Source: Amaurobius ferox (Eukaryota; Arthropoda; Arachnida; Araneae; Amaurobiidae). Taken from it: a stretch of DNA of 64,000 nt. The number at the start of each line of letters is the position of its first letter. The stretch's first letter is position 1. The stretch covers positions 63,711,040-63,775,039 of the forward strand of contig OX578138.1 in the NCBI GenBank assembly GCA_951213105.1, read 5' to 3'. Below are positions 44,514-55,166 of this stretch, one piece after another. The notes below the pieces were generated by a model, which was given only the letters and a program-made list of their open reading frames with translations, had not been told where the DNA came from and made no database searches. A program made the translations under genes and the position numbers.

Positions 44514-44783
44514 GAAAAGTGCAATAATAAAAGTAATCGATTCATGTAATCATGATATATTTACATCACCAGAACAGCAAAACCACGGCCACAATGCCGA
44601 TAATAGAAAATAACAGCAGCGGCCCAAATTCGAATATTAATCAGAATTAAATTCTTCTTCAGGTCTGAGTATTTAATTTTAATTAACCCAAACAAATGCC
44701 TGTTTCAAATTTGGCAATAGTACGTTACTATAAATGCCAAAACCCAGACTACAGGCATCAAAAGAGGAAATATTGAAATAAGA

Positions 44784-44841
<58 letters not shown>

Positions 44842-45484
44842 TAAAAAAATTTTATTTTACTTGTATTATATATACCTGAGATTGATCATTAACAGAAAAT
44901 GTCCTGCATAGAAAAGTGAAAGGAAGATGGACGGAAATGTAAACGTGACATCAAAAATACTATACGACAAGCATTTGAATATTTAAAAAAAAACACGATA
45001 AGTAAACATTATGAATAAAACAAGTACTAAATTGGTAAAAAATACCCCTTTTCCCCTGTTCCATATATATGTTAAGAAATGGAATTAGAATTACATGTGG
45101 TAAAGATGGGTGAAAAAAATTTTTGTAACTACACAATAAGATGAAAGTATTTTTATATTAATCATATATGTAATGCAGGTACTTAAGGTACAAATCCCCT
45201 TATTCGCTGCATAAACATACATTAGCGGCATAAGTTGCAAAACAGAAACATTGTTTTGCACGATGAGCTAAACCTTTTCTAGCTACCCAAAAAAATTTTT
45301 TGAAATTGAATAAATTGAATAAACTGAAAAGCATTTCCGAAACCATGTACGTTATCAAGGGCCATACATGTTTCGTTAATGGGGATTCTACGTTTATGTG
45401 TGCATTACTGTAAATTGTATTACAGAAATAATGCACATGACCCAACGTAGAAGAAAATATAAATTGGATCAGATATATAAGAAA
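44511..45484. other. Unassigned DNA with a long TA microsatellite (44789-44838)
   Basis: No second copy in the window. 44560-44620 is GC-balanced ('gcaaaaccacggccacaatg'). Minus-strand frame 45200-45550 runs into the Helitron microsatellite and is not credible. Confidence 0.4.
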
Positions 45485-46943
45485 TCTATATATATAAAAT
45501 TGAAAATCTGTCTGTCTGTCTGCCTGTCTGTCTGTCTGTCCCGTCATCACGGGAGAACGGCTGAACCGAATTCGATGAAATTTTGTGGGTAGCCTGGAAA
45601 TAGTCCCTCTTAAAATTTAGTTTATGTTTGGTGCTTCTACAATCAGTGGTTCTTGAGATATTAGTAAAAAACGAAATTTTCGTTTGTCTCATCATCACGG
45701 GAGAACGGCTAAACCGAATTTGATGAAATTTTGTGGATAGCCTTGAAATAGCCCTCCATAAATTTAGCCCCAGTTTTGAGTATTCAAGACCAGAGGTTGT
45801 TGAGATATTAATGAAAAACGAAACTTTTCCTAGGAGTTCTACTCTCTAACTCCGTGGTTTATCCACACTAAAAGCTTGAAAATCGTTTGAAAGTGAATTA
45901 AAATTTAATCTCTGAGTTTGATGGAAGATTTTTTGCGCTATTTAGTCACTTTCTGAAAACATGAATTGTTTGAAACATGATTTAAATGGGAAATCTATCT
46001 CCATGGTATATTTTAAACAAGCTTTTACTGAACAATGAAAAGTATAAAGAAATCAAAATGGTTATTTAATTTCGCAGTTTATGAGGAAGATTCTATCCTA
46101 TATCATGTTACTCAGAAACGGAATTAAATTAAATCTGTCTGTTAATTTTAATTATTTTTTCGATCTGAATAATAAATAAATGGATATAAAAATATATTTT
46201 AGAAAAGAAAGATTTGATTTTTCTTATAGCATTTTTGACTGGATAATATCAATTATGGTTTTCAGGTTTTATTATTATTGATATTTTCGGGGATTATTGA
46301 TTCAGGGATTATTGACATTTTCAAGTTATTATGCAATTGTTTTATTATGACAAAAAATTTTTAAACTCATATATTGTGCGTTGCATGAGTAATCTTCTAC
46401 AAATACACCAGTATATCTTCTAATCTACGAGAATATAAGTAGTACAGGTATATTGCATTTGTTTTGATATATATTGGCATATATTGGAATCAATTACGAC
46501 TTTCTGGTATAAAGAGTACGGGGATTATTGATATTTTCAAGTTATTACGTCATCTCTTTTATTTTGGCGAAGATTTTTGAAACTCATATTGTAATACGGA
46601 TAATCCTCTAATAACATACTGGCATATTTTCTAATCTGCGACAATATAAGTAGTACGGGGTTGTATATATTGATTCAATTCCTTTTTTTTCTTTCTTTTG
46701 TAAATTTGCTTACAAAAGGGGCCAGGATGTTTTATTCTTCAGATCTTCCCCTGAAGATAATTTTGCATAGTGAGAACAGATATTCTCAAGCTTCTCTTTA
46801 GATGCAATAAATTTAATATTTTAACAGAATTTGCACACGATTGCGAATTATAAGTTTGTTTATTTAACAGAATTTGCACATGATTGCGAATTATAAGTTT
46901 GCTTATATTACATACTCCGTACGAAGAACGGGTATGCTGCTAG
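45485..46943 (+). mobile_element. Helitron family D, unit D1 (1459 bp)
   Basis: Starts TCTATATATATAAAATTG after an A and ends CTAG (46940-46943), preceded by the hairpin CCGT-ACGAAGA-ACGG. GTCT tract 45508-45541. First module: GAACGGCTGAACCGAATTCG, GATGAAATTTTGTGG (45574-45588), GGTTCTTGAGATATT (45647-45661); second module about 145 bases later. The distal body has 'gggattattgatattttcaa', 'gtaatcttctac' and 'ggtatatcttct' repeats and a 50-base tandem near 46820-46910. D2 follows with no gap. No Rep/helicase coding. Confidence 0.8.
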
Positions 46944-47345
46944 TCTATATAAATAAAATTGAAAATATATCTGTCTGTCTGTCTGCCTGTTTGTCCTACC
47001 ATCACGGGAGAACGGCTAAACCGAATTTGATGAAATTTTATGGGTAGCCTAGAATTAGTCTCACTTAAAATTTAGTCTGTGTTTTGAGTTTCTACGACCA
47101 GTAGTTCTCGAGATATTAGTAAAAAACGAAATTTTCGTTTGTCTCATCATCACTAGAAAACGGCTGAACCGAATTTAATGAAATCTTGTGGATAGCCTTG
47201 AAATTGCCCCCCCAAAAATTTAGTCTAAGTTTCGAGTTTCTAAGACCAGGGGTTGTCGAGATATTAATGAAGAATTTGCTTATGATTGCGAATTATAAGT
47301 TTCTTTATATTATATACTGCGTACGAAGAACGGGTATGCTGCTAG
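46944..47345 (+). mobile_element. Helitron family D, unit D2, internally deleted (402 bp)
   Basis: Starts TCTATATAAATAAAATTG on the base after D1's CTAG and ends CTAG at 47342-47345, followed by T. It keeps both front modules and the last 70 bases; the middle kilobase is missing between 'gagatattaatgaa' and 'gaatttgcttatgattgcg'. The D1-D2 pair as a whole is flanked by A and T, the Helitron target dinucleotide. Confidence 0.8.
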
Positions 47346-47469
47346 TCAAATATAAAAATCATATATAATCAAATATACCAGCATGTGGTAAAGTATTTAT
47401 AGGAGAATACAATGTAATGAAAAGGTATACGAATATATAATAATATAAATGTATTTACCCTTGTGCTGC

Positions 47470-49140
47470 TTAACAGTGTAGATTACGTGATACTGACTAA
47501 GCATTTTAACTCAAAACAGGTTACAGTTAATTCTATATACTAAGATTTCAACTGTTGGAAGTGAAGCATGGAGATGAAAAATTATTTAAAACTGTTTGAG
47601 AATGATCTGTCAATATGTTACTGCAATTGTAGCAAGGTGTTGAATTTAAAATTAAAATGTGTTTTAATAAATGAAAAAATAAGGTTTGGCGAGTAGGTAT
47701 TTTGGATAGTGGTGTTTATGAATTTAAAATGATGTTCTTTGTAGTAACATGGTGTACTTAACATTTTTATTCTTAATAACTAGTTATTAATAATATTTTT
47801 AAATACTGATTTTGAAACATTGGATGAATAATGTTGAAGTAACTTCTAGATAATTGGTCCAGTTTGATGTATATACATTTCAATTAGTTGTAAATTAGGT
47901 GGATAAAAATTAAAGTCTAATATAGGTGCCTCATTAGTAATTCCAATAATAATTAGACCATCAATAAATCTGCACATGATATGACTGTTGAAAGGGTACT
48001 GAATTTCGTAAAAATGTAGATAAAGGTTGGGCAGTATTGTGGGTGAGATTCCTCCCTGTGGTATTCCCTTATTTAATTTGTATATGCAATTTCCTTTAGA
48101 TATGTACTGTTTGAACAGAATGAATTTTAATAATGTTTTGAATTTTGGAAAACAGATGTTTTTGATTGAGCAAATTATTCATAGAAATTTAGTATGACTT
48201 TATATAAATCATTATCAATGTTATTAAAGAGGTCTTTGAAATCAAAAGTTTTAATATCACGTATGTAAATTAGTTGTTTTAGGTTATTAATCAGTTCTAA
48301 ACTATTTTTGATTATATGTATTTGTTGTGTAGTAAAATGATCATAAATTCGATTTAGTATAATTAGGAGTTGTTTGTCAGCAACATTGGTGTATAAATTA
48401 AATCCTATAGTAACAGTTCTAAAAGAAATTGGTGATTTATGGAATTTATGTATGAGTATCAGGTAAGGAAAATTAAGATTGTGTTTTGTTTAAAAAGTTT
48501 GTAGTAAGCAATAATTTGTTTACTTATAATAGTGATAGAGTTTATAGGAGTTAATGGAATTGAGGTATGGAGTTTCAATTCAAGTTCGTCCAAATAAAAT
48601 TTTTTGCAAATAAACGCATAATTACTTGATGCTTTATCAACATAAGTGATAACAAATTTGTCTCTTGATCTCTTTAAAAATGTCTTGGTAATTATGTGTA
48701 TAATTTGGTATACGAAATTGTTGAATCAATTGTTTTACATGCCAGGTGACTTGTACTTGCCAGCTCTTAAAGACTTCAAAAGGGCAGTGGTATTTACCTG
48801 ATATTTTATATATATATTTATCTAGATCAATGTCAAAAGCTTATTTTCTCTATTATTTTCTCTTTATTATATAGTAGTGGTAGTCTGTATTTGGATCCAT
48901 AGCTGAGAAATTGTTTGAGATTAGATTCCTGAATTAAATTGAGATTTCCGGTGATTACATGTCCATGATGTTGATCAATAAAGGGTAGATAGCATGATTC
49001 ATTACATGAACAAGATACAGAATTGTTCAACTGCTTTGATAAAGATTTTGAGTTGTATATTTTACGGCCTAATGGTACTGGATATTTATATGCTTTTATT
49101 ATATTAACATTTTTAATTGGAAAAAAGGATTGGAATTTTC
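47470..49140 (-). pseudogene. Degenerate reverse transcriptase of a retroelement
   Basis: Minus-strand remnant read across several frames. In order: an N-terminal segment with CSCNE, then FIDQHHGHVITGNL (about 48915-49015); VDKASSNYAFICKKFY (48600-48650); YLILIHKFHKSPISFR (48418-48468), like the motif before RT domain A; KTFDFKDLF (48217-48258), the motif A region; GIPQGGISPTIL (about 48033-48068), motif B; CRFIDGLIII (near 47945-47975), where the second catalytic aspartate of the usual [Y/F]xDD is glycine; YPPNLQL downstream. Stops and frame changes lie between these blocks, and a TAG follows the last. The motif set is unmistakably RT. Class is uncertain: the VDKAS block and HK motif recall Penelope-like or related RTs, while the IPQGG motif is non-LTR-like. 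Not functional. Confidence 0.8.
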
Positions 49141-49219
49141 AAAAATTTGTGTAAAGTTGATATAATTAAATATAGGATTTGTGTAATTAATAACACAATA
49201 AGATATATATATATCAATA

Positions 49220-49614
49220 ACAAGACCGCGAATTTTTGCAGGCAGATACCTACATAGTTGGAGTTTTGCAAGACGGAGCCCTTTTCTTAAATGCCGAGGT
49301 AATTCAAGGGATATTTTGCTTTTTACGCACTTCTGAAGTGAAAACAGTTCTTTCGTATGGTCACGTCCATCGATATTTTCTGTCTCGTACCGCAAAAACT
49401 ATAGCATACAAAAATATGAAATTTAGTACATTTATAGAGAAATAATAGGGTAGCACGATGAAATAAACCGTTTACCGATTTAAACTTAAGTTTGGCTTGC
49501 AATACCTCGCGAAGAGGGCTCTGCGAGCGAAGCGGGTTAGGAAGCAAAGCCTCCCGACTAGCGAGGCGAGTTACGGGATTGGCGAAGCGTAGCGAGCAGG
49601 GGTAGAGCCCCCTA
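49220..49614 (+). mobile_element. Family F element, 5'-truncated, with GC-rich 3' end and CTAG terminus
   Basis: Blocks 'gaccgcgaatttttgcagg', 'gaagtgaaaacag', 'ctgtctcgtaccgcaaaaac', 'aatatgaaatttagtacat' and 'gatttaaacttaagtttgg' match 51105-51375. It then has a GC-rich tail of GCGAAGCG/GAGCGAAGC words (49508-49600) and ends GGGGTAGAGCCCC followed by CTAG at 49611-49614 and T. The GGGG/CCCC hairpin abuts the CTAG. The end is Helitron-like but the hairpin spacing is unusual. Confidence 0.55.
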
Positions 49615-49754
49615 GTTTATTCAATCTAATGTTTTGAAGATATAATATTCCTTAACCCCTTAATGTTAAATAGAATAAAATTTTATTCGGCAATTTGGCT
49701 TGTTCGTCGCTTCTTATTGGTTATTCGTCTCAATTACTAAATAAATACCCTTCC

Positions 49755-50343
49755 ACAAAATACACTTTTTTATTTAATCAGTTACAAAAATGCTTTTTAT
49801 TTTTTTTTTCCTTTGACTCACCTTTCCAGTGACATGTGTTTTATCATTTCTTCCTAAAGAGCTCCACTCTGGCGAATGTTATTGAATTTTTAAGAAAAAG
49901 TTTCCTTTGGTTCCATTTATCTTAATAATACGCATAATTTGTTCTTTTTCCTAAATTACCACTCAATTTAATTTAGAGACAGACAATGCCATTTCAATGG
50001 AAGTAAAGCAATTCCGAAAGGAGAAATGGGAAAAAAAGAGGTTTCTCTTAGGATTTTGAATAATGGCAGTGGTTTCATTTATAGTGCATTTTTTTGTTCC
50101 TTATCGTTCCTTATTCTTTGAGTCTGAGTTCAAAGGAGGGCGGGCCAGTAATGACATTCATTTTAACTTCATATTCGAGATATTTATTTTAAAATGATAT
50201 TCATTATCTAAGATTTTCATTTTAATTCCGTCTGTCATATTTAAAGGATATTGCTAAAATATTCTTACCGAGAGTTACTATGATAAAAACTTTTTCACTC
50301 ATTTTTAATTGAATCTTTTTTTTATATTTTAGAGATATATTAT
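49755..50343 (+). repeat. Family G repeat, copy 5, upstream of an A-like element
   Basis: Blocks 'cctttgactcacctttcc', 'aaagagctccactctgg', 'aataatacgcataatttg', 'gacagacaatgccatttc', 'gattttgaataatggcagtgg', 'ttttaacttcatattcg' and 'tagagatatattat' run up to the hairpin at 50344. The last 180 bases align with 34860-35050, including the junction. Confidence 0.6.
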
Positions 50344-51863
50344 TACTTTCCCTATATAGTATAATGTATAGGGAAAGTATGCTGACGAGGTCAAAAATTC
50401 GAATTCGAGTTTTCGAAGTAAGAATACCTTTCAATCCTCTCGAAACTCGAATCGAACGTTTTTAAAGTGATGTCCGTGTGTTTGTATGTGTGTGTATGTA
50501 TTTGTGTATGTATTTTCTCTGCGATATCTGACGAACGAACGGAGCGTCTCGAACATTATTTGGTACGATTTTTGCAATCGAATAATACTAGAACCCTATT
50601 CATCTTAAACGCGATCGAACGATCGGAATACTCCAAATTTTAAAATAATTTCTAAAAAAATCATAAAAAAATCAGAACATTCAGTAATATAACCATCGTA
50701 TACGTAATTTTTTAATAGAAAACGAATAATGCAAACTTTAGAACGCTAGCTCGAATCATTATCGAAATATTGCAAGTTTTCAATAAATTTATCAAAAAAA
50801 ATTGCATAAAATTTAAAAATAGTATAGTCAAATATATCTCTTTATATTATAAAAAGTAGCTGGTGCTGCCACCGCCGCTATTTGACAAATTTCTCGTTTC
50901 TCGAGATTCTTTGCTTCGTACCGCAAAAACGATTGCATATAAATATATAAAATTTGGTACACTTGTAGAAAAAGCTTTGGGAAAGAAGCTGAAATAAACT
51001 GTTTTTTGATATATATTGCAGTTTAAGAAATATTTAATGTCAAAGACAGAGATAAAATATTTGAGCAGCGAGTTAGCGTCCTGGATAGACTAAGAATAGT
51101 AAGACCACAAATTTTTGCAGGCTAGTACCTACATGGGTGAATTTTTTGAAGGACGGAGCCCCTTTTTTAATTTCGATGTAGTTTTTGAGATATTTTACTT
51201 TTTATGCACGTCTGAAGTGAACTTTTTTTTTTCATATCGGCACGTCTAGAGATTTCTCTGTCTCGTACCGTAAAAACTATATCATACAAAAATATGAAAT
51301 TTGGTACATTTATAGAGATATAATAAAGTAATACGATAAAATAAACCGTTTATCGATTTAAACTTAAGTTTGGCATGAAATAGCGAGCGAGGCGAGCTCA
51401 TAATCAAGGAATTCAGTCTTTGGATTCCCAGGGATAAGAAAAATCCCTGCTTTTCCGTCCCGCGAAAAATAGGCAGGGATATCGTAAAATATGCTTGACG
51501 ATCAATTTGGCGAGCTTGCCAACTAATTTGGCAAAATAGCGTCCACTTGGCAACCTTCTAAAAGTGGTGCTAAATTAACGAAAATGACATCAAACTCATG
51601 AATTAAGTGTTAAAATATTTTTAATATATGGACTCTATTGCTTAGAGGATGCTAGAAATATTTCAAATTGTCAAGTTAGAAATATGAGCTAATTGGATAT
51701 TTCGAACCATCTTCACATGTTGCCATTCAGAAATACGCCCAATGTTAAGGTACAATTCAACGCTAAATACATTGTGCCATGGATCTTGTATATCATTTTT
51801 TCGATGTGAAAGAAGTTAATTTATTGCATCATGTAGAGATAGTGATGTGATGCCCACATCAGA
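50344..51863 (+). mobile_element. A-like element intermediate between A and B, carrying a family F insertion
   Basis: Hairpin 50344-50380 uses B-type arms (TACTTTCCCTATA) but the following 'caaaaattcgaattcgag' and 'cgaacgtttttaaagtgatg' are A-type. GTGT tract 50478-50510, box (ATTTGGTACG) near 50553-50566, 'ttatcgaaatattgcaag' near 50758. It breaks off near 50825, and the 21-base array and terminus (GATGTGATGCCCACATCAG) appear at about 51505-51863, similar to 32302-32480 in the other strand. Confidence 0.5.
50838..51500 (+). mobile_element. Family F element inside the A-like element, 3' end degraded
   Basis: Starts near TCTTTATATTATAAAAAGTA. It has 'ggtgctgccaccgccgc', 'cgtaccgcaaaaacg', 'cctggatagactaagaat', 'tttttgagatattttac' (51183-51199), 'ctctgtctcgtaccg' and ATGAAATTTGGTAC (51293-51307). 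It reaches 'gcgagcgaggcgagctc' at 51389 and then a hairpin-forming stretch (AATCCCTGC / GCAGGGAT, 51443-51480) that may or may not belong to F. Confidence 0.45.
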
Positions 51864-52545
51864 TTGCGAATAGTAAATTTAAATGTAGGAATAAGGAAAT
51901 TTTTTCGTATACCACAAAGTATCTTAAGGCTGTAAAAGTGACGTTTTCGACAATTTTTTGAAAAATGTTATTTTTCCAATTAAAATAAAATTAAAAAAAT
52001 ATTTTTCCCCCTTTCGGCGATAAAGGTATTTTCTTTAAAGTTTTCATGATTAATCTACCCATATACCAAATTTCAAGACGTTAAGAAATTTGTGATTATT
52101 TTTATTTCATTCAGCAATTCGATTGTTGTCTCCTACATCACTCTAAAAATAATAAATATTCTCATTACGAATATTAACATAAGTACGAATACTAATATGA
52201 ATAATGTAATAATTAGTACGAACAATATTATCAGCATTATTGATCGTACGAATAGTGTTATAATTAGTATTAAATAAGCATTATTATTAGTATCATAATT
52301 AGTACACTTTATATATACTTTATACTTATAATTAATATTATACTAGTATTATATTAATATTATAATTAGTATTATAATTAATATTATAATTCTTACTAAT
52401 AATAATTAGTACGATATACTAATATAATAAGTTACGAATACTAAATTGAATACTAAAATAAGTACGAATTCATATACGAATACTAAAATTAGTATGTGTC
52501 TGCTATTTCAGATATAAAAATGCCATGGGTCATAGATTAAAAAAA
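51864..52545. repeat. AT-rich DNA with an irregular TTAGTACGAAT-type array (52140-52500)
   Basis: From 52140 the sequence is made of 'aatattattag', 'tagtacgaat', 'attagtattata' and similar words of 11-18 bases in irregular order. It is a decayed short tandem repeat. 51864-52139 has no feature I recognise. Confidence 0.5.
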
Positions 52546-53212
52546 TCTGATGTGGGTGCACGTGACTTTCCCTGCAGACTCATAAATTTTTACTTTATTT
52601 CTTTAATAATTCATTAAATTGAGTTTAATTGCACAAAATAACACTAAATTTGCATTTTAATTCAATTTTTGTTTTTATTTAGTAATTGAATATTTTTCCA
52701 AAATCGGCATAACAAAAATGCAAAAAATCTCAAATATCTCGAGAACGGTTAGCTCTAGAGTAATGGAGTTTGTCTTAGTTTTTTCCTCGTCAAAAATGCT
52801 TGTATAAAACAAGCATTTAATTAATACATTTGGGCATACATAGTCTTCTTTTAAAATTTTGGCGATTTTTACGGGCCATTTCGTAAATAAAGGTAGGTTG
52901 TTCTTTTCCGAATCGTACCAAAATCTAATCAGCAGCAGAATATCCCACAAGTAACTTATCTACCAAATTTTGTGAAATTTGGTCAATTAGTATTTCAACC
53001 AGAGTGGATACATTAGATTTTTGCGGGCCATTTCGCAAAAAAAGGCGGGTTTGTACCAAAAACTAATCAGCACCAGGATCACACCCTAGTGACTTACCTA
53101 CCAAATTTTATGAAATTCGATCCGTTAGTTATTGAGTTAGAGTGAATACATATATTGCACTTACAGACACACATACACACAGATACACAAACAGACAGAA
53201 GACAGACACACG

Positions 53213-53280
<68 letters not shown>

Positions 53281-53412
53281 TGTCACGCTAAAAATGGTGT
53301 TTTCGTGTTCTAGAGGTGCTGAAACGTGTAGATTCATCAAAAACTCCAGTTGCGATTTTTGGCATGATTCCAGTACTTTCCCTATACATTACCATGTATT
53401 GCAGGGAAAGTA
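52546..53412 (-). mobile_element. Family B element, complete, with a 63-base CA run
   Basis: TCTGATGTGGGTGCACGTGA end at 52546, then on the plus strand 'ctcgagaacgg' at 52739 (minus-strand box), 'taccaaattttgtgaaattt' at 52961, 'taccaaattttatgaaattc' at 53098, CA tract 53160-53278, 'gtgtagattcatcaaaaac', and hairpin 53375-53412. An isolated full-length B, useful as a reference. Confidence 0.8.
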
Positions 53413-54265
53413 AAAATGTACTTATTATATACAAAAACCCTGTACTTGAACGAGAAGTAAAAATTTACATAAAAATTTGATGATGCCTAACACTTGATAG
53501 ATTAAAAACCACTTTTTAGCCAGTGGCACATTGAATTATAAAAGCAAACTGAGTATAAATAGTGACATACAGAAACACGCATACTCACACAGTAATATAT
53601 TTGCATATATACATACACCGATATTGATTCCGTTTTAAGCGAAGCGTGACGATTCACGTGTAATTTAGAACATTACTGTGAAAGGATAATTTTTCTGCAA
53701 GTTAATTTAATCTGCCGCTTTATTAAATCAAAAACAACTCACGCTAACGTGATTTAATTAGGGCTGTTTGGCCGGACGAGCACTCAGCCAAATTAGGAAA
53801 TGTATGTTCCAGAGAACCTGATATAATTACCGCTTGTCAATAAAAATGCACGGATAATCAGTGATCTACATTTATATAAACTTTTTCCACTGTGCATCTG
53901 AAATATCTAATACTAGCAAGGACCGCTGGCATTCTTTCCTATAGGTAATAAGCAAAAAAACACGCAGGAAATTTTCTAATTTTTGTTGGAAGAAGCTTGA
54001 AATATTTTTAATGTTAAACATGTTAACGAATTGAGTTACGTGGTATCTCAAATAAAAATTTATAAAATGATAAGAACTAAAATAACATCATGATCTCATT
54101 TTACGTATCTTGTGTCATACGCAACTTAAAGCTATCATAAAGAAAATAAATCGAAAGAAAATAATCATTGCATTATGTAGGAAATGGGCAGCCCATATCA
54201 TGGTCTCACTTTCTGTATCTAAAGACACACTCTACCTTAAGCTCCAAAGTTCTGCTCTTTATATA
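53413..54265. other. Unassigned DNA, possibly host single-copy
   Basis: No copy elsewhere in the window. 53630-53850 is the most GC-balanced part ('gggctgtttggccggacgag', 'actcacgctaacgtgat') and contains no repeat signature. No open frame long enough to call an exon. Confidence 0.4.
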
Positions 54266-55116
54266 CAGGGTGTCCCAAAACTATTGACCTCGGCTTTTAT
54301 TCTTTAAATATTGATCTTAGACATATATAATAAATTACAAAGTTGAGTAAAAAAATATACACAATTTTATGAAATCTGTAAAAATTTTCAAGGGATTAAA
54401 TTGGAAGAAATATAAAATTTAAATTTTATACGGTCCCCGTACAAAAACATTTCCAATGAGTAAAATGTGCCTCATACATTAATAAGGTGATGTACAAAAT
54501 TTCAGCATTTTATCATAAAAAGTCCCAAAGATATGTTTAAACAAAGTTGGTAAGGAATTAATCACACATTAAAATTAAAATGTTTAGAACACGAATGCAA
54601 ATAACGCAACGCAGAAATGCATCATAGGCAAATAATATCTGCCTCTTATCTTTAATGGATCTTTGGCATGGATGGAAAACATTTTGAACAAGCTTTGTAA
54701 TCTTTGTGTAAAGTTAGTATTTCTACACAGTGTAGATACTTTTGTACCAATAAATATCAAAATTATTATTTATTTATGCAATCATTGTTTTCTTTCGTAA
54801 TTTGTGTATGACTCCTGAAACGCGATCTGCCGACATGATTTTTCTCTTCTGAGAACCTATGCCGGTGTATCGAATAGTGGTTTAAGTCAGCATGTTTGTC
54901 CCTTCATATCTCTGGGACTTTTTATGATAAAATGCTGAAATTTTGTACATCACCTTATTAGTGTATGGGGTACATTTTACTCATTGGAAATGTTTTTGTA
55001 CGGGGACCGTATATAAAATTTAAATTTTGTATTTCTTAAAATTTAATTCCCTGAAAATTTTAATCGATTTCATAAAATTCTGTACCTTTTTTAATCAACT
55101 TTGTAATCTATATAAA

Positions 55117-55128
55117 TAAAAATGAAAA

Positions 55129-55166
<38 letters not shown>

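Noticed and set aside
45200..45550. A 116-codon minus-strand gene
   Set aside because: Its start is the GTCT microsatellite of Helitron D1 and the remainder is AT-rich with no family resemblance.
49490..49614. A bacterial contaminant or plasmid segment because of its GC-rich palindromic words
   Set aside because: It is continuous with family F blocks that recur at 44.3 and 51.1 kb in AT-rich eukaryotic context.
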